64,000 nucleotides of DNA, from contig JBDTBW010000080.1 of the NCBI GenBank assembly GCA_039923855.1, positions 35,261 to 99,260 of the forward strand, given 5' to 3'. Source of the stretch: 66-474 sp039923855. GTDB taxonomy: Bacteria; Pseudomonadota; Gammaproteobacteria; Xanthomonadales; Rhodanobacteraceae. The notes beneath the pieces are model-generated. The model was given only the letters and a program-made list of their open reading frames with translations. It was not told the DNA's origin and made no database searches. Position 1 is the stretch's first letter. The number at the start of each line of letters is the position of its first letter. Shown one piece after another: positions 1 to 8,489 of this stretch. A program made the position numbers and the translations under genes.

Positions 1-278
1 TGATCCAGCAGAGCGAGGACAACACCGATGCCGGCCTTCCGTTCCTCAATCGCATCCCGGTGTTCGGCCGGTTGTTCGGCACCACCACCCGCAACCACGA
101 TCGCAAGGAACTGATCTTATTGATCACCCCACACGTGATCGGCAACGCGGAACAAGCGCGCGAAATCACCGACGAGTATCAAACCAAGTTCGAATCGCTG
201 GCGCCGATCCTGCGGGAACAATCGCAGCCCGTGCGCAAGACCACCACCACCACTACGACCACGACCGTGAGGCATTGA
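1..278 (+). CDS. gspD: Type II secretion secretin GspD, C-terminal fragment (5' end outside window)
   Basis: The frame is open from the first bases of the window and ends at TGA 276-278. It encodes the end of a secretin: the motif IPVFGRLFG, then DRKELILLITPHVI, the conserved last strands of the GspD/PilQ secretin domain. GspD forms the outer-membrane channel of type II secretion. The protein closes with a run of nine threonines encoded by a degenerate ACC/ACT/ACG repeat. A second, decayed copy of the last 40 or so codons is present at about 1718-1835, which points to a local duplication. The assignment to GspD rather than another secretin comes from the core motif and is fairly secure. Confidence 0.85.
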   Translation, partial: IQQSEDNTDAGLPFLNRIPVFGRLFGTTTRNHDRKELILLITPHVIGNAEQAREITDEYQTKFESLAPILREQSQPVRKTTTTTTTTTVRH

Positions 279-421
279 GAGCCATGGGATGCGTCGGCAC
301 CAGCGGCTAATTGTTCGCTTCCCACAAGTTGCATCGCCGAGACTATGGTAACGGAGTATGCTGACTTTCGCACAAGCGACGCGACAGCATGTCGTGCATT
401 CTGACCATGGGTAGATCAATC

Positions 422-1270
422 ATGTCCCGTCTTTACGCAATACTGCTCTGCCTTCTGCTGCCTGCCGTTTGCTTGGCCGCCACCGAATCTGAAGTCAAGA
501 GGACGACAGAGGCCACCATGCTGGTTACGGGTTCTATCGTCGTGAATCCGGACGGCAGCGTGCATACCTACACGCTGGAACAACCCGACAAGTTGTCATC
601 GGGGGTCACGCAACTTCTTGCGCAATACGTTCCCAAGTGGCGATTCGAAGCGACGCGGCTAGTCGATCAAAACAACCATCCTGCACTGGCCAAGGCGGCC
701 ATGAATGTGCGTTTGGTACTGACGGAAGTAAGCAAAGATCGCTACCAGTTGGGTATTGTCGGAGCAACTTTCGGCGCCGATCAGCAAGACCCGAAAGACA
801 TCAGTTGGAAATCCCGCGTAGTACCCACTTATCCGCGGGAAGCGGTGGATGATGGCGTCAGTGGGACAGTTTATCTCGTGGTTAAGGTTGGTCAGTCCGG
901 CAATGTCATCAACGCCGCAGTGAAGCAGGTGGATTTGCGCGTCGTTGCCAATAGCGGTGCAATGCAGGCTTATAGACGAGTGCTGGGTGACGCCGCCTTG
1001 CGCGCAGCGCAACACTGGACTTTCAACGTGCCGCAACCGTTGCCTGGAGGCAACGTTAGGGTGCCGGTCAACTTTTCCATTTCAGGTTTAGACAAACTGG
1101 TCGTCTATGGGGAGTGGCAGGCATATATTCCCGGGCCGGTCGAACCCGTCAGTTGGCTGGACTCAGACGACAAGCTCGCAAATAGTAGCCCGGACGCCAT
1201 TCCCGATAATGGGCTGCTCTTCATGAACAATGAACGCCTCGTTCTGCAGAATCCACCAAGCGGCGGTTGA
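422..1270 (+). CDS. Exported protein with TonB C-terminal-like domain
   Basis: The ATG at 422 is preferred over the in-frame ATG at 389 because it begins directly with a signal peptide (MSRLYAILLCLLLPAVCLA) and a cleavage site near residue 20; the product is 282 residues. Around residues 130-205 there is a TonB-C-like segment (VVPTYPREAVDDGVSGTV, then VGQSGNV). Unlike true TonB it has no N-terminal anchor that stays in the membrane and no proline-rich linker, so it is probably a soluble periplasmic protein using this fold. The role is unknown. It lies between the secretin end and a broken glycosyltransferase copy, and its base composition is less GC-rich than the surrounding genes. Confidence 0.7.
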   Translation: MSRLYAILLCLLLPAVCLAATESEVKRTTEATMLVTGSIVVNPDGSVHTYTLEQPDKLSSGVTQLLAQYVPKWRFEATRLVDQNNHPALAKAAMNVRLVLTEVSKDRYQLGIVGATFGADQQDPKDISWKSRVVPTYPREAVDDGVSGTVYLVVKVGQSGNVINAAVKQVDLRVVANSGAMQAYRRVLGDAALRAAQHWTFNVPQPLPGGNVRVPVNFSISGLDKLVVYGEWQAYIPGPVEPVSWLDSDDKLANSSPDAIPDNGLLFMNNERLVLQNPPSGG

Positions 1271-1305
1271 GCCGAGGGAGATTTGACAGCGCGTAAACTG
1301 CATGC

Positions 1306-1835
1306 ATGTCAGATCGCAAGGTTGCCGTTTCCATCCTCATCGTCGCCACCGACAGCGGCGCTGGCTTGCGCGAGTGCGTAACGCGCGCGCTGACTAGCAG
1401 CGGATATTGCGGCCGAAGTGATCGTGGTCGACAACGCCTCGCGCGACGGGGTGCCGCGGGCGATCGAACGCGAGTACGCGAAAGACCCGCGCGTGTGCGT
1501 AATGTTCAACGACGCCAATCTCGGTTTCGGGCCGGCGGTCAATCGTGGCGTGAACATCGCGTAAGGCGACGCCCTGCTGGTTCTCAATCCCGACTGCCTG
1601 CTGGAAAGCGACTCCGCCGAACGCCTGCTCGATGTCGCGCGGAAACATCCGAATGCGGGCGCGATCGGCGCCCCGGTATGCGACGCGAATGACGTTTCCG
1701 ACCCCGCATCCCGGCGGACGCCGAGCAAGCGCGCCAGATCACCGACGAATACCAGAACAAGTTCGAGTCGCTGCGGCCGATCCTGCACGAGCAATCGCAA
1801 CCCACACGCAAGACCACCACAACTGTCAGGCATTA
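1306..1835 (+). pseudogene. Decayed chimera: glycosyltransferase 5' part joined to a gspD 3' tail
   Basis: Bases 1306-1715 are a near copy of the 5' part of the intact glycosyltransferase at 2431. One extra G near 1402 shifts the frame, and a TAA at 1562-1564 replaces an arginine codon of the intact copy. At about 1718 similarity switches abruptly to the last 40 codons of gspD (AEQARQITDEYQNKFESL and RKTTTTVRH versus AEQAREITDEYQTKFESL and its Thr tail), ending at TAA 1833-1835. It cannot make either protein. The simplest reading is a tandem duplication of a gspD-glycosyltransferase block followed by a deletion joining the inside of one gene to the inside of the other. Confidence 0.85.
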
Positions 1836-1882
1836 AGCCTCATCGGCGCAGTACAATAAGCAAGGCTCGCGGAGATCGTCCC

Positions 1883-2065
1883 ATGGCTGCCGTATTCAAA
1901 CAAGAAGCACACAAGCTGATCGACGAGTTGCCGGAGACGGCCGGCTGGGTAGACTTGGCCGAGAAGGTTGAGTTGATCCTTGATATCCAGGCGGGGCTTG
2001 CCGACAGCTCCGCGGATCGCGTTACCGACAATGCGCAAGTCCGACGTGAATTTGGCTTGCAATGA
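1883..2065 (+). CDS. Antitoxin of a RelE/ParE-type module (putative)
   Basis: This 60-residue acidic protein is preceded by a purine-rich ribosome site (GGAG) and ends in an ATGA overlap with the toxin-like gene that follows. The size, acidity, position immediately upstream of a ParE/RelE-like toxin and the translational coupling are typical of antitoxins that bind and neutralise the partner toxin and repress their own promoter. No clear DNA-binding motif is visible by eye, so the antitoxin family cannot be named. It lies between the chimeric pseudogene and the intact glycosyltransferase copy, so the pair may have entered after the local duplication. Confidence 0.65.
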   Translation: MAAVFKQEAHKLIDELPETAGWVDLAEKVELILDIQAGLADSSADRVTDNAQVRREFGLQ

Positions 2066-2358
2066 GGGTCGTCTGGACGGATCGCGCCAAGGCGCGATTG
2101 CGCCAAATCCACGGCTACATCGCGAAGGACCAACCGCTGAATGCGGATCGCGTGGTTGATCGGCTGACACAACGCGCGGGTCAACTCGTCGAGCATCCTC
2201 TTTCCGGAAGGATCGTCGAAGAATATCGGCGAGATGGTCTGCGCGAGTTGATCGAGCCGCCCTGGCGGATCGTTTATCTGATCCTGCCCGAACGCATCGA
2301 CATTATTACGGTTCGCGATACACGTCGCATACTGCCAAGACATTTGGATGAACTGTAG
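2062..2358 (+). CDS. RelE/ParE-family toxin
   Basis: The 98-residue protein starts MRVVWTDRAKARLRQI and contains YIAKDQPLNADRVVDRL, HPLSGRIVEEY, LRELIEPPWRIVYLI and a final IITVRDTRRILP. These are the hallmarks of the ParE/RelE superfamily: an N-terminal helix pair, then a sheet with a conserved RE.....YRI-like strand. Members either cleave mRNA on the ribosome or poison gyrase; which applies cannot be told from sequence. It overlaps the upstream antitoxin by four bases. Its length matches the family, with no sign of truncation. Confidence 0.85.
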   Translation: MRVVWTDRAKARLRQIHGYIAKDQPLNADRVVDRLTQRAGQLVEHPLSGRIVEEYRRDGLRELIEPPWRIVYLILPERIDIITVRDTRRILPRHLDEL

Positions 2359-2430
2359 CGTTGTCCTGCCGTCACGGCATTAACTGCATCGGCGTTGCCT
2401 GCGGCGCTTAATCGCGCTTAGTCTGCGCCA

Positions 2431-3321
2431 ATGCCGGCACCCGACTTCGCCATTTCCATCCTTATCGTCGCCGCCGACAGCGGCGCTGGCTTGCGCGAGT
2501 GCGTAACGCGCGCGCTGACTAGCAGCGATATTGCGGCCGAAGTGATCGTGGTCGACAACGCCTCGCGCGACGGGGTGCCGCGGGCGATCGAACGCGAGTA
2601 CGCGAACGACACGCGCGTGCGTGTCCTTTACAACGACGCCAATCTCGGCTTCGGCCCGGCGGTCAATCTCGGCGCGGAAATCGCGCGAGGCGACACATTG
2701 CTGGTGCTCAATCCCGACTGTCTGTTGGAAAGCGACTCCGTCGAGCGTTTGCTCGATGTCGCGCGGAAACATCCGAATGCCGGCGTGATCGGTGCGGTGA
2801 TGGTCGATGAAAAAGGCAAACCCGATCCCGCCTCGCGCCGCCGCGATCCGCTGTTGCGCCGCTCGCTGATGACGATGACCGGACTGGCCAAGCGTGAAGC
2901 GCGCGATCCCATGTGCGCCGGCGTCAATGTGCCCGGGCCGATGCCAAGCACGGTTGAATCGGTCGAAAACATTTCCGGCGCACTGACGCTGATCCCGCGC
3001 GCAGTGTTCCAACAGCTCGGCGGTTTCGACGAAGATTATTTCCTGCATTGCGAGGATCTGGATCTGTGCCGCCGCGCGCGCGATGCGGGGTTCAAGGTGC
3101 TGCTCGCCGGCAATGTCCGCGTGTTGCATGGCAAGGGCGGCTCCAGCCGGCATCGCCCGGTGTTTGTCAGCCGCCACAAACATCGCGGCATGTGGCACTG
3201 GTTCAAGAAGTTCGATCCGGCCTCGCGCAATCCGTTCGCGCGTGCGTTGGTATGGTGCGGTGTCTGGGCGCACTTCGCGTTGACCGCGCCATTGTTGATG
3301 TTGCGAAGGACGCTGCGATGA
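2431..3321 (+). CDS. Family 2 glycosyltransferase (WbbL/rhamnosyltransferase-like)
   Basis: The 296-residue protein has the GT2 fold markers in order: a first beta strand (ISILIVAADSG), VIVVDNASRDG near residues 38-48, NLGFGPAVNLG near 71, the metal-site region LVLNPDC near 91-97, and the acceptor-side motif GGFDEDYFLHCEDLDLCRR. This arrangement resembles rhamnosyltransferases that act on cell-surface polysaccharide or lipopolysaccharide. A C-terminal hydrophobic stretch may associate with the membrane. It overlaps the next gene by ATGA, so the two are probably co-translated and act on the same glycan. A broken paralogue lies at 1306-1715. Confidence 0.85.
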   Translation: MPAPDFAISILIVAADSGAGLRECVTRALTSSDIAAEVIVVDNASRDGVPRAIEREYANDTRVRVLYNDANLGFGPAVNLGAEIARGDTLLVLNPDCLLESDSVERLLDVARKHPNAGVIGAVMVDEKGKPDPASRRRDPLLRRSLMTMTGLAKREARDPMCAGVNVPGPMPSTVESVENISGALTLIPRAVFQQLGGFDEDYFLHCEDLDLCRRARDAGFKVLLAGNVRVLHGKGGSSRHRPVFVSRHKHRGMWHWFKKFDPASRNPFARALVWCGVWAHFALTAPLLMLRRTLR

Positions 3322-4556
3322 ACGCCGTTGCAGGCGCGCGCCCGTCGGTCCCCGGCTCGTTGCCCCGCGTGGGAGAGAAGGAAAAAGCACGCAATCAAGG
3401 CATCGATCTCCTGCGCGGCCTTTCGATCCTGCTTGTGATCTTGAACCACATTGGATTGCGAGTTCCGTTGGCCCATACCGCACTTGGTGCGTATCTGCCG
3501 CACCGGTTGCTCCAATCCCTTAATTATGAAGGTTATGAAGCGGTGTTCGTGTTCTTCGTGATCTCGGGATTTCTGATCACGAACCATTCGTTGCGGCGCT
3601 GGAACGGTCTCGAGCGCATCGATTTCGGGGCATTCTACGCGCGCCGTTTTGCCCGCATCGTTCCGTGTCTGCTGGTGCTGGTGTTTGTCCTCAGTGCCCT
3701 CGATCTGCTCGGCGTCCAGGATTACGTGATCAAGCACGCCGATCAATCGTTGCCGCGCGCCATCGCCGCGGCGCTTGGCCTGCACCTGAATTGGTACGAG
3801 GGGCATACCGGTTATCTGCCGGGCGGCTGGGACGTGTTGTGGTCGCTGTCGATCGAAGAAATGTTTTACATCGGCTTTCCGGTCGTCTGTTTTTTGATCC
3901 GGCGCGAATGGGTACTTGCGCCGTTGCTGATTCTGTTCGCGCTGTCGCTGCCGGCAACGCATGCCGCGCTGGCCGGCAACGAGATCTGGCAGGAAAAAGC
4001 GTATTTGCCGGGCATGGCAGCGATCGCGATGGGCGTGCTCGGTGCGTTGATCGCCGCGCGTTTCGCCCCACCGCGTCGATGGATCACGACAGCGCCTTGT
4101 ATCGCAGGCGCGCTTGGCTTGGCTGCGGTGTTGCTAGCGAGCAACATCCTGTGGCCGGTACTTCACGACGGTTACATGCTGTTGCTGACTTTCTCGGCAA
4201 TGTGTCTGGTCGTCGGATTGCACTGGCGCGAGACAAAAGGCTGGCGGACAAAAGGCTGGCGGCGGCCGTTGCCGGGCTTCGGCTGGTTGTGTTCGTTCGG
4301 GCGCCTCAGTTACGAAATCTATTTGACCCACATGTTTGTGGTGTATGCCGCGGTGCGGGCGTTCAAGGCGACCGGCGGCAACATCGGTCTCGGTTATCTC
4401 TGGTATTTGCCTGTGATGATCGTGTGTTGGTTGCTGGGCGTGTTGGTGGCGCGTTTTTTCTCGATTCCGTGCGATCGCGCGTTGCGCGGACGTTTGCTTG
4501 AACCAGAATCGTGGCAGGTTGCAGGAGAACCTGCTGTTGCGAAAGAACAAAGTTGA
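3318..4556 (+). CDS. Membrane acyltransferase, acyltransferase-3 family (OafA-like)
   Basis: The start is set at the ATG of the ATGA overlap with the glycosyltransferase stop (3318); the frame is open further upstream, but that part is antisense-free spill-over with no membrane or family signature. The 412-residue product contains the family motif QGIDLLRGLSILLVILNH near residue 32, with the conserved Arg and His, then VFFVISGFLITNHSLRR, and about ten hydrophobic segments. Members transfer acetyl or other acyl groups to surface sugars from the cytoplasmic side. Coupling to the glycosyltransferase suggests O-acylation of the same polysaccharide. A short direct repeat (KGWRTKGWRR) sits near residue 310. 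Confidence 0.85.
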   Translation: MNAVAGARPSVPGSLPRVGEKEKARNQGIDLLRGLSILLVILNHIGLRVPLAHTALGAYLPHRLLQSLNYEGYEAVFVFFVISGFLITNHSLRRWNGLERIDFGAFYARRFARIVPCLLVLVFVLSALDLLGVQDYVIKHADQSLPRAIAAALGLHLNWYEGHTGYLPGGWDVLWSLSIEEMFYIGFPVVCFLIRREWVLAPLLILFALSLPATHAALAGNEIWQEKAYLPGMAAIAMGVLGALIAARFAPPRRWITTAPCIAGALGLAAVLLASNILWPVLHDGYMLLLTFSAMCLVVGLHWRETKGWRTKGWRRPLPGFGWLCSFGRLSYEIYLTHMFVVYAAVRAFKATGGNIGLGYLWYLPVMIVCWLLGVLVARFFSIPCDRALRGRLLEPESWQVAGEPAVAKEQS

Positions 4557-4592
4557 TATGGCTGTATAAGATGCGCGTAAGGGGAGATCGCG

Positions 4593-5357
4593 ATGGATGC
4601 CAGCACAGATCGCGCAAGAGCGCACGGGGGATTCCGCTATTACGACCTGCTGGTCGTCGGCATGGTCGCGGTGTTGCTGTGCGCCAACCTGATCGGCCCG
4701 GCCAAGGTCTGCACGGTGTACCTGCCGCTGATCGGCGCGCTGACCTTTGGCGCCGGCAATCTGTTTTTCCCGATCAGCTACATCTTCGACGACGTTTTGA
4801 CGGAAGTTTATGGCTATGCGCGCGCACGGCGCGCGACCTGGGCGGGCTTCGGCGCGCTGGTATTCGCGTCGCTGATGACGCAGGCGATCATCCATATGCC
4901 GGTGAGTCCCGCCGAACCGTTCGACGCCAAATTGCAACCGGCGCTGGAAATCGTGTTTGGCAGCACCTGGCGGATCGCGCTGGCGTCGCTGGTCGGGTTC
5001 TGGATCGGCGACTTCGCCAACGCCTTTGTGATGGCGAAGATGAAATTGTGGACATCCGGTCGTTGGTTGTGGACGCGCACGATCGGCTCGACGATCGTCG
5101 GCGAAGGCGTGGACAGCCTCACGTTTTATCCGATCGCCTTCATCGGCATCTGGCAAGGCCAGACCATTCTGAAGGTGATCGTGTTCAACTGGATCATGAA
5201 GGTGCTGGTGGAAGTGGTCGCCACGCCGCTGACCTACGCGGTGGTCGGCTGGCTGAAACGCCGCGAAAACGCCGACACCTACGATACGCACACCAATTTC
5301 AATCCGTTCTCGCTGCGCGATGATGGCGAGGTGCGGGCGTTTCCGCGGGCGAACTGA
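4593..5357 (+). CDS. yhhQ: Queuosine precursor transporter, YhhQ family
   Basis: The 254-residue integral membrane protein carries the family features: about six hydrophobic segments, NLFFPISYIFDDVLTEVYGY near residues 52-72, and TIVGEGVDSLTFYPIAF in a later helix. YhhQ/QueT-type proteins take up the queuosine precursors preQ0 and preQ1 used to modify tRNA wobble positions. A GGGGAG ribosome site lies 6 bases before the ATG. It stands alone between the acyltransferase and an MFS gene. Family assignment is secure; the exact precursor is inferred from characterised E. coli YhhQ. Confidence 0.88.
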   Translation: MDASTDRARAHGGFRYYDLLVVGMVAVLLCANLIGPAKVCTVYLPLIGALTFGAGNLFFPISYIFDDVLTEVYGYARARRATWAGFGALVFASLMTQAIIHMPVSPAEPFDAKLQPALEIVFGSTWRIALASLVGFWIGDFANAFVMAKMKLWTSGRWLWTRTIGSTIVGEGVDSLTFYPIAFIGIWQGQTILKVIVFNWIMKVLVEVVATPLTYAVVGWLKRRENADTYDTHTNFNPFSLRDDGEVRAFPRAN

Positions 5358-5449
5358 CCTCAAGCCCAGCTACGGGCGGGGCACGCGCGCGACGCCGTGT
5401 GCGGTGCTAGGCTGCGCGCGGCTTCTGCCATGAAGCGTCAGGGGGACGC

Positions 5450-6742
5450 ATGCGCCGTACCGTTGCCGATGCTTCGATTCCCATGCCGCGCTGGCTGCTG
5501 GCAACGCTGATCCTGCTCAGCATTTCGGTATTCATCAACTACATTGACCGCGGCAATCTGGCCACGGCTGCGCCGTTGATCAAGGACGAACTGCGCCTCT
5601 CCGTAACGCAACTCGGTTTTCTGCTCACGGCATTCTTCATCACCTACATGCCGATGCAGATCGCAGTCGGCTGGCTGACGGACCGATTCGGCGCCGCGCG
5701 TGTCCTTCTGATCGGCTTCATCGTGTGGTCCATTGCCATGTCGCTCACTGGCTTGGCGCACGCTTTCACGATGCTGGTCGTGCTGCGGGTGCTGCTGGGT
5801 TTGGGCGAATCGGTTTCGTTTCCTGCAACTTCGAGCGTGATCGCACGCTGCTTTCCCGAATCCCGGCGGGGCATGGCGAATGCCGTGATCATGGCGGGTC
5901 TGGCGTGCGGCCCGGCGGCAGGTATTTTTTTCGGTGGACTGTTGATCGCGGCGTTCGGCTGGCGTGCCTTCTTCATCGGATTCGGATTGGTAAGCTTCGT
6001 GTGGGTCATTCCCTGGCTTGCGATCGCGCAACCGCGGCTGGTGGAGCGACGCGCCGAGGAGGCAGGGATTGCGCCGAGCACGCAGGCCATCCTGCGCGAA
6101 CGCTCGCTGTGGGGCGCGAGCCTAGGCCATTTCTGCGCGAACTATGTCTTGTACTTCGTGCTGTCATGGGTTCCGTACTATCTGGTGCATGAGCGCGGCT
6201 GGTCGCTGACGCAGATGGCGAAGATCGGCGGCAGCGCCTATCTGCTGATGGCGTTGACAACCCTGCTTACGGGTTGGGTTACGGACCGCTTGATCGCATC
6301 GGGCTCGTCTCCCACCAAGGTGCGTAAATCGTTTCTGGGCGCAGGCTCGCTTGTTGCGGCGGCTTTCATCATCGGTTGCGCGGTGGCCGGCCGCGAAGCA
6401 TCGGTGGTTCTGTTGTTGCTGACCACTGCCACATTCGGGTTGGTTTCCCCGAATATCTACGCGGTGGCGCAAACGCTGGCCGGCGCGCACGCCGCGGGCC
6501 GCTGGGTCGGCATCCAGAACTGCATCGGCAACATCGCGGGTTTGGTTGCCCCGGTCCTTACGGGGATTCTCGTGGATCGCACCGGCAATTTCATGCTCGC
6601 GTTCATCATCGCGGCCGCGATATATGCGCTGGGTGGCGTTGCCTGGACATTCGGCGTGGGGCCGGTGGCGCCAATTGACTGGACGTTGCGCGCGCGGCCG
6701 CGCGTGGCGGTGGCCTCCGCAATCGTGCCACCGAACACGTGA
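5450..6742 (+). CDS. MFS transporter, anion:cation symporter-like
   Basis: The 430-residue protein shows twelve hydrophobic segments and MFS signatures: FINYIDRGNLATAAPLIKDEL in the first helix region and GWLTDRFGAARVLL in loop 2-3 (the DRxGxRxxL motif), echoed as GWVTDRLIASG in the second half. The YIDRGNL motif is typical of the ACS family that imports organic anions such as hexuronates, galactonate or phthalate with protons. The substrate cannot be deduced. A GGGGG-type ribosome site precedes the ATG. The HD-domain gene that follows after 82 bases may be co-transcribed. Confidence 0.85.
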   Translation: MRRTVADASIPMPRWLLATLILLSISVFINYIDRGNLATAAPLIKDELRLSVTQLGFLLTAFFITYMPMQIAVGWLTDRFGAARVLLIGFIVWSIAMSLTGLAHAFTMLVVLRVLLGLGESVSFPATSSVIARCFPESRRGMANAVIMAGLACGPAAGIFFGGLLIAAFGWRAFFIGFGLVSFVWVIPWLAIAQPRLVERRAEEAGIAPSTQAILRERSLWGASLGHFCANYVLYFVLSWVPYYLVHERGWSLTQMAKIGGSAYLLMALTTLLTGWVTDRLIASGSSPTKVRKSFLGAGSLVAAAFIIGCAVAGREASVVLLLLTTATFGLVSPNIYAVAQTLAGAHAAGRWVGIQNCIGNIAGLVAPVLTGILVDRTGNFMLAFIIAAAIYALGGVAWTFGVGPVAPIDWTLRARPRVAVASAIVPPNT

Positions 6743-6824
6743 TCACGTCGGCGACGCCAGCGGATGCGATGCGTCCGACAAGCTGGCATTGCACGGATTG
6801 CCGATTCCAGAGTGAGAGAACGTC

Positions 6825-7418
6825 ATGACTTTGCACGAATCGCATGCCGCGCGCGCCGGCTTCGCCACCATCGAGGCAAGCACGGAACACGACTGGCGGA
6901 TCATTCTTTCCCAGTTCGCCCCTTATGCGAAGGCATTGCCGGATCGGATTCTCGCGCATTTGAAGCTGCTGGACGGCGACTTCGGCGGTTTCCCAGTGGA
7001 TCGCCTGACGCATTCGCTGCAGACCGCGACGCGCGCGCATCGCGATGGCCGCGACGAGGAATACGTGATCTGCGCTTTGCTGCACGACATCGGCGACACG
7101 CTGGGGAGTTACAACCACCCCGATATTGCGGCGGCGATCCTGAAACCGTTCGTATCCGAAGCCAATCACTGGATGGTGCTGCACCACGGAATCTTCCAGG
7201 GATATTTTTTCTTTCACCACATCGGCATGGATCGCGACATGCGGGAAGCGTATCGCGAGCATCCCAATTTTTCGATGACGGAAGAATTCTGCGCGCGCTA
7301 CGACGGCCCAGCTTTCGACAAAAAAGCCGAAACGCTGCCATTGGAATTTTTCGAGCCGATGCTGCGCCGCGTGTTCGCGCAGCCGAAGCAGTCCATCTAC
7401 CAGAGTGCGATGAAGTAG
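6825..7418 (+). CDS. HD-domain protein resembling PhnZ-type diiron oxygenases
   Basis: The 197-residue protein has the HD metal ligands His63 (LTHSLQTA), His87-Asp88 (ALLHDIGD) and further histidines at 115, 120 and 121. After these comes a C-terminal block FCARYDGPAFDKKAE, similar to what I recall in PhnZ, the HD-fold mixed-valent diiron oxygenase that cleaves a phosphonate C-P bond. Ordinary HD phosphohydrolases lack this last block. The real substrate is unknown and no phosphonate genes are nearby, so an HD phosphohydrolase of unknown function is the fallback. The upstream MFS carrier for organic anions could supply a substrate (inference). Confidence 0.7.
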   Translation: MTLHESHAARAGFATIEASTEHDWRIILSQFAPYAKALPDRILAHLKLLDGDFGGFPVDRLTHSLQTATRAHRDGRDEEYVICALLHDIGDTLGSYNHPDIAAAILKPFVSEANHWMVLHHGIFQGYFFFHHIGMDRDMREAYREHPNFSMTEEFCARYDGPAFDKKAETLPLEFFEPMLRRVFAQPKQSIYQSAMK

Positions 7419-7471
7419 CTGGTGGATCCATCGCGTCGGCATCCCGGCGCGAGCGTGGGCGACGAGAGTGC

Positions 7472-8461
7472 TCAAAGCTCCATCAGATCGTGGCCGATGA
7501 TCAGCCGACCCGTGAAGTGCGGTCTTACCGCGTCGTACCAGACCTGGTCCGGAATCGGCGGCGCGCCCGGCACGAAATGGTTCAGCACCAGTGTCTTGAC
7601 GCCGGCTTTGGTCGCGATCTGCCCGACCTCCGACATCGGCGTGTGCGCGGCGAGCAAATGCGCGCGCAGGCGCGTCGCCTGCGATTCGTTTTTCACCACC
7701 GCATCGATCGCCTGCAGGTCGATGACCTCGTGCACCAGGATGTCGGCGCCGCGCGCCAATTCGATCAGGTTTTCAGACGGCCGCGTGTCGCCGGAGAAAA
7801 CGATCGATCGATCGGAGCAATCGAAGCGATACGCAAACGCCGGTGTCACCGGCGGGTGCTGCACCAGTGCCGCTGTAACCTTCACGTTGGCATCCTGCAT
7901 CACCAAACCGGCATGGGTGATTTCGTGTGGCACGATCAAAGGCGCCAACGGCGGACGGCCCTCGTCGGTTTCGCGGATGTGGATATCGTAAGCATCCATT
8001 TCCAGAAACAACTCCGTCATGCGCGCAAGCGGCGGTGGGCCGTAGGTGTCAACGCGCGTGACGAGATCGGTTTCCCACGCGAGCAGCATGAGATTCCCGT
8101 AATCGGCGTTGTGATCGGAATGCTGGTGGGTGATGAACACATCGCGGATGGTGCCGAGATCCAAACCCGCCTTGACCATCTGCCGCGCCACGCCGTTGCC
8201 GCAATCAATCACGTAGATGTCGTCGCCGACCACGATCGCGTTGGCCGGCGCCGAGCGATCCACTTTCGGCGTCGGGCCGCCGGCGGTGCCAAGCAGGATC
8301 AGGCGCGAGCGTTTTGAGGGTGAAGATTGCGCGGCGGCAGCAATTGCGCGGAAGTTGCCCATTGCCATAGTCGCAAGCGACAGGCCCGCGGCTTGCAATA
8401 GGCGACGACGGTTCTGATTCGCGGGTGCAGTCTTGTCGCTTTCAAGGTATGGTCGGATCAC
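7472..8461 (-). CDS. Tat-exported metallo-beta-lactamase-fold hydrolase
   Basis: The protein carries a twin-arginine signal (NRRRLLQAAGLSLATMA) followed by the MBL zinc motif THQHSDHNADYGN, then HPPVTPAFAYRF, FSGDTRPSENL, HEVIDL and a final GHDLMEL, which supply the remaining ligands. The fold is like the arylsulfatase/RNase Z-type branch. The GTG at 8461 (about 329 residues) puts the signal close to the N terminus; an in-frame ATG at 8530 would add 23 residues overlapping the divergent small gene and looks less likely. It is probably periplasmic. The substrate is unknown. Confidence 0.82.
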   Translation of the reverse strand: MIRPYLESDKTAPANQNRRRLLQAAGLSLATMAMGNFRAIAAAAQSSPSKRSRLILLGTAGGPTPKVDRSAPANAIVVGDDIYVIDCGNGVARQMVKAGLDLGTIRDVFITHQHSDHNADYGNLMLLAWETDLVTRVDTYGPPPLARMTELFLEMDAYDIHIRETDEGRPPLAPLIVPHEITHAGLVMQDANVKVTAALVQHPPVTPAFAYRFDCSDRSIVFSGDTRPSENLIELARGADILVHEVIDLQAIDAVVKNESQATRLRAHLLAAHTPMSEVGQIATKAGVKTLVLNHFVPGAPPIPDQVWYDAVRPHFTGRLIIGHDLMEL

Positions 8462-8489
8462 AGCGCGATCGCCGTAGCGGTGAACACCA

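Noticed and set aside
4134..5363. Long minus-strand open frame opposite the YhhQ-like gene, giving an Arg/His/Gln-rich protein
   Set aside because: It is the antisense of a clear membrane protein gene; high GC leaves long open frames, and its composition is unlike a real protein.
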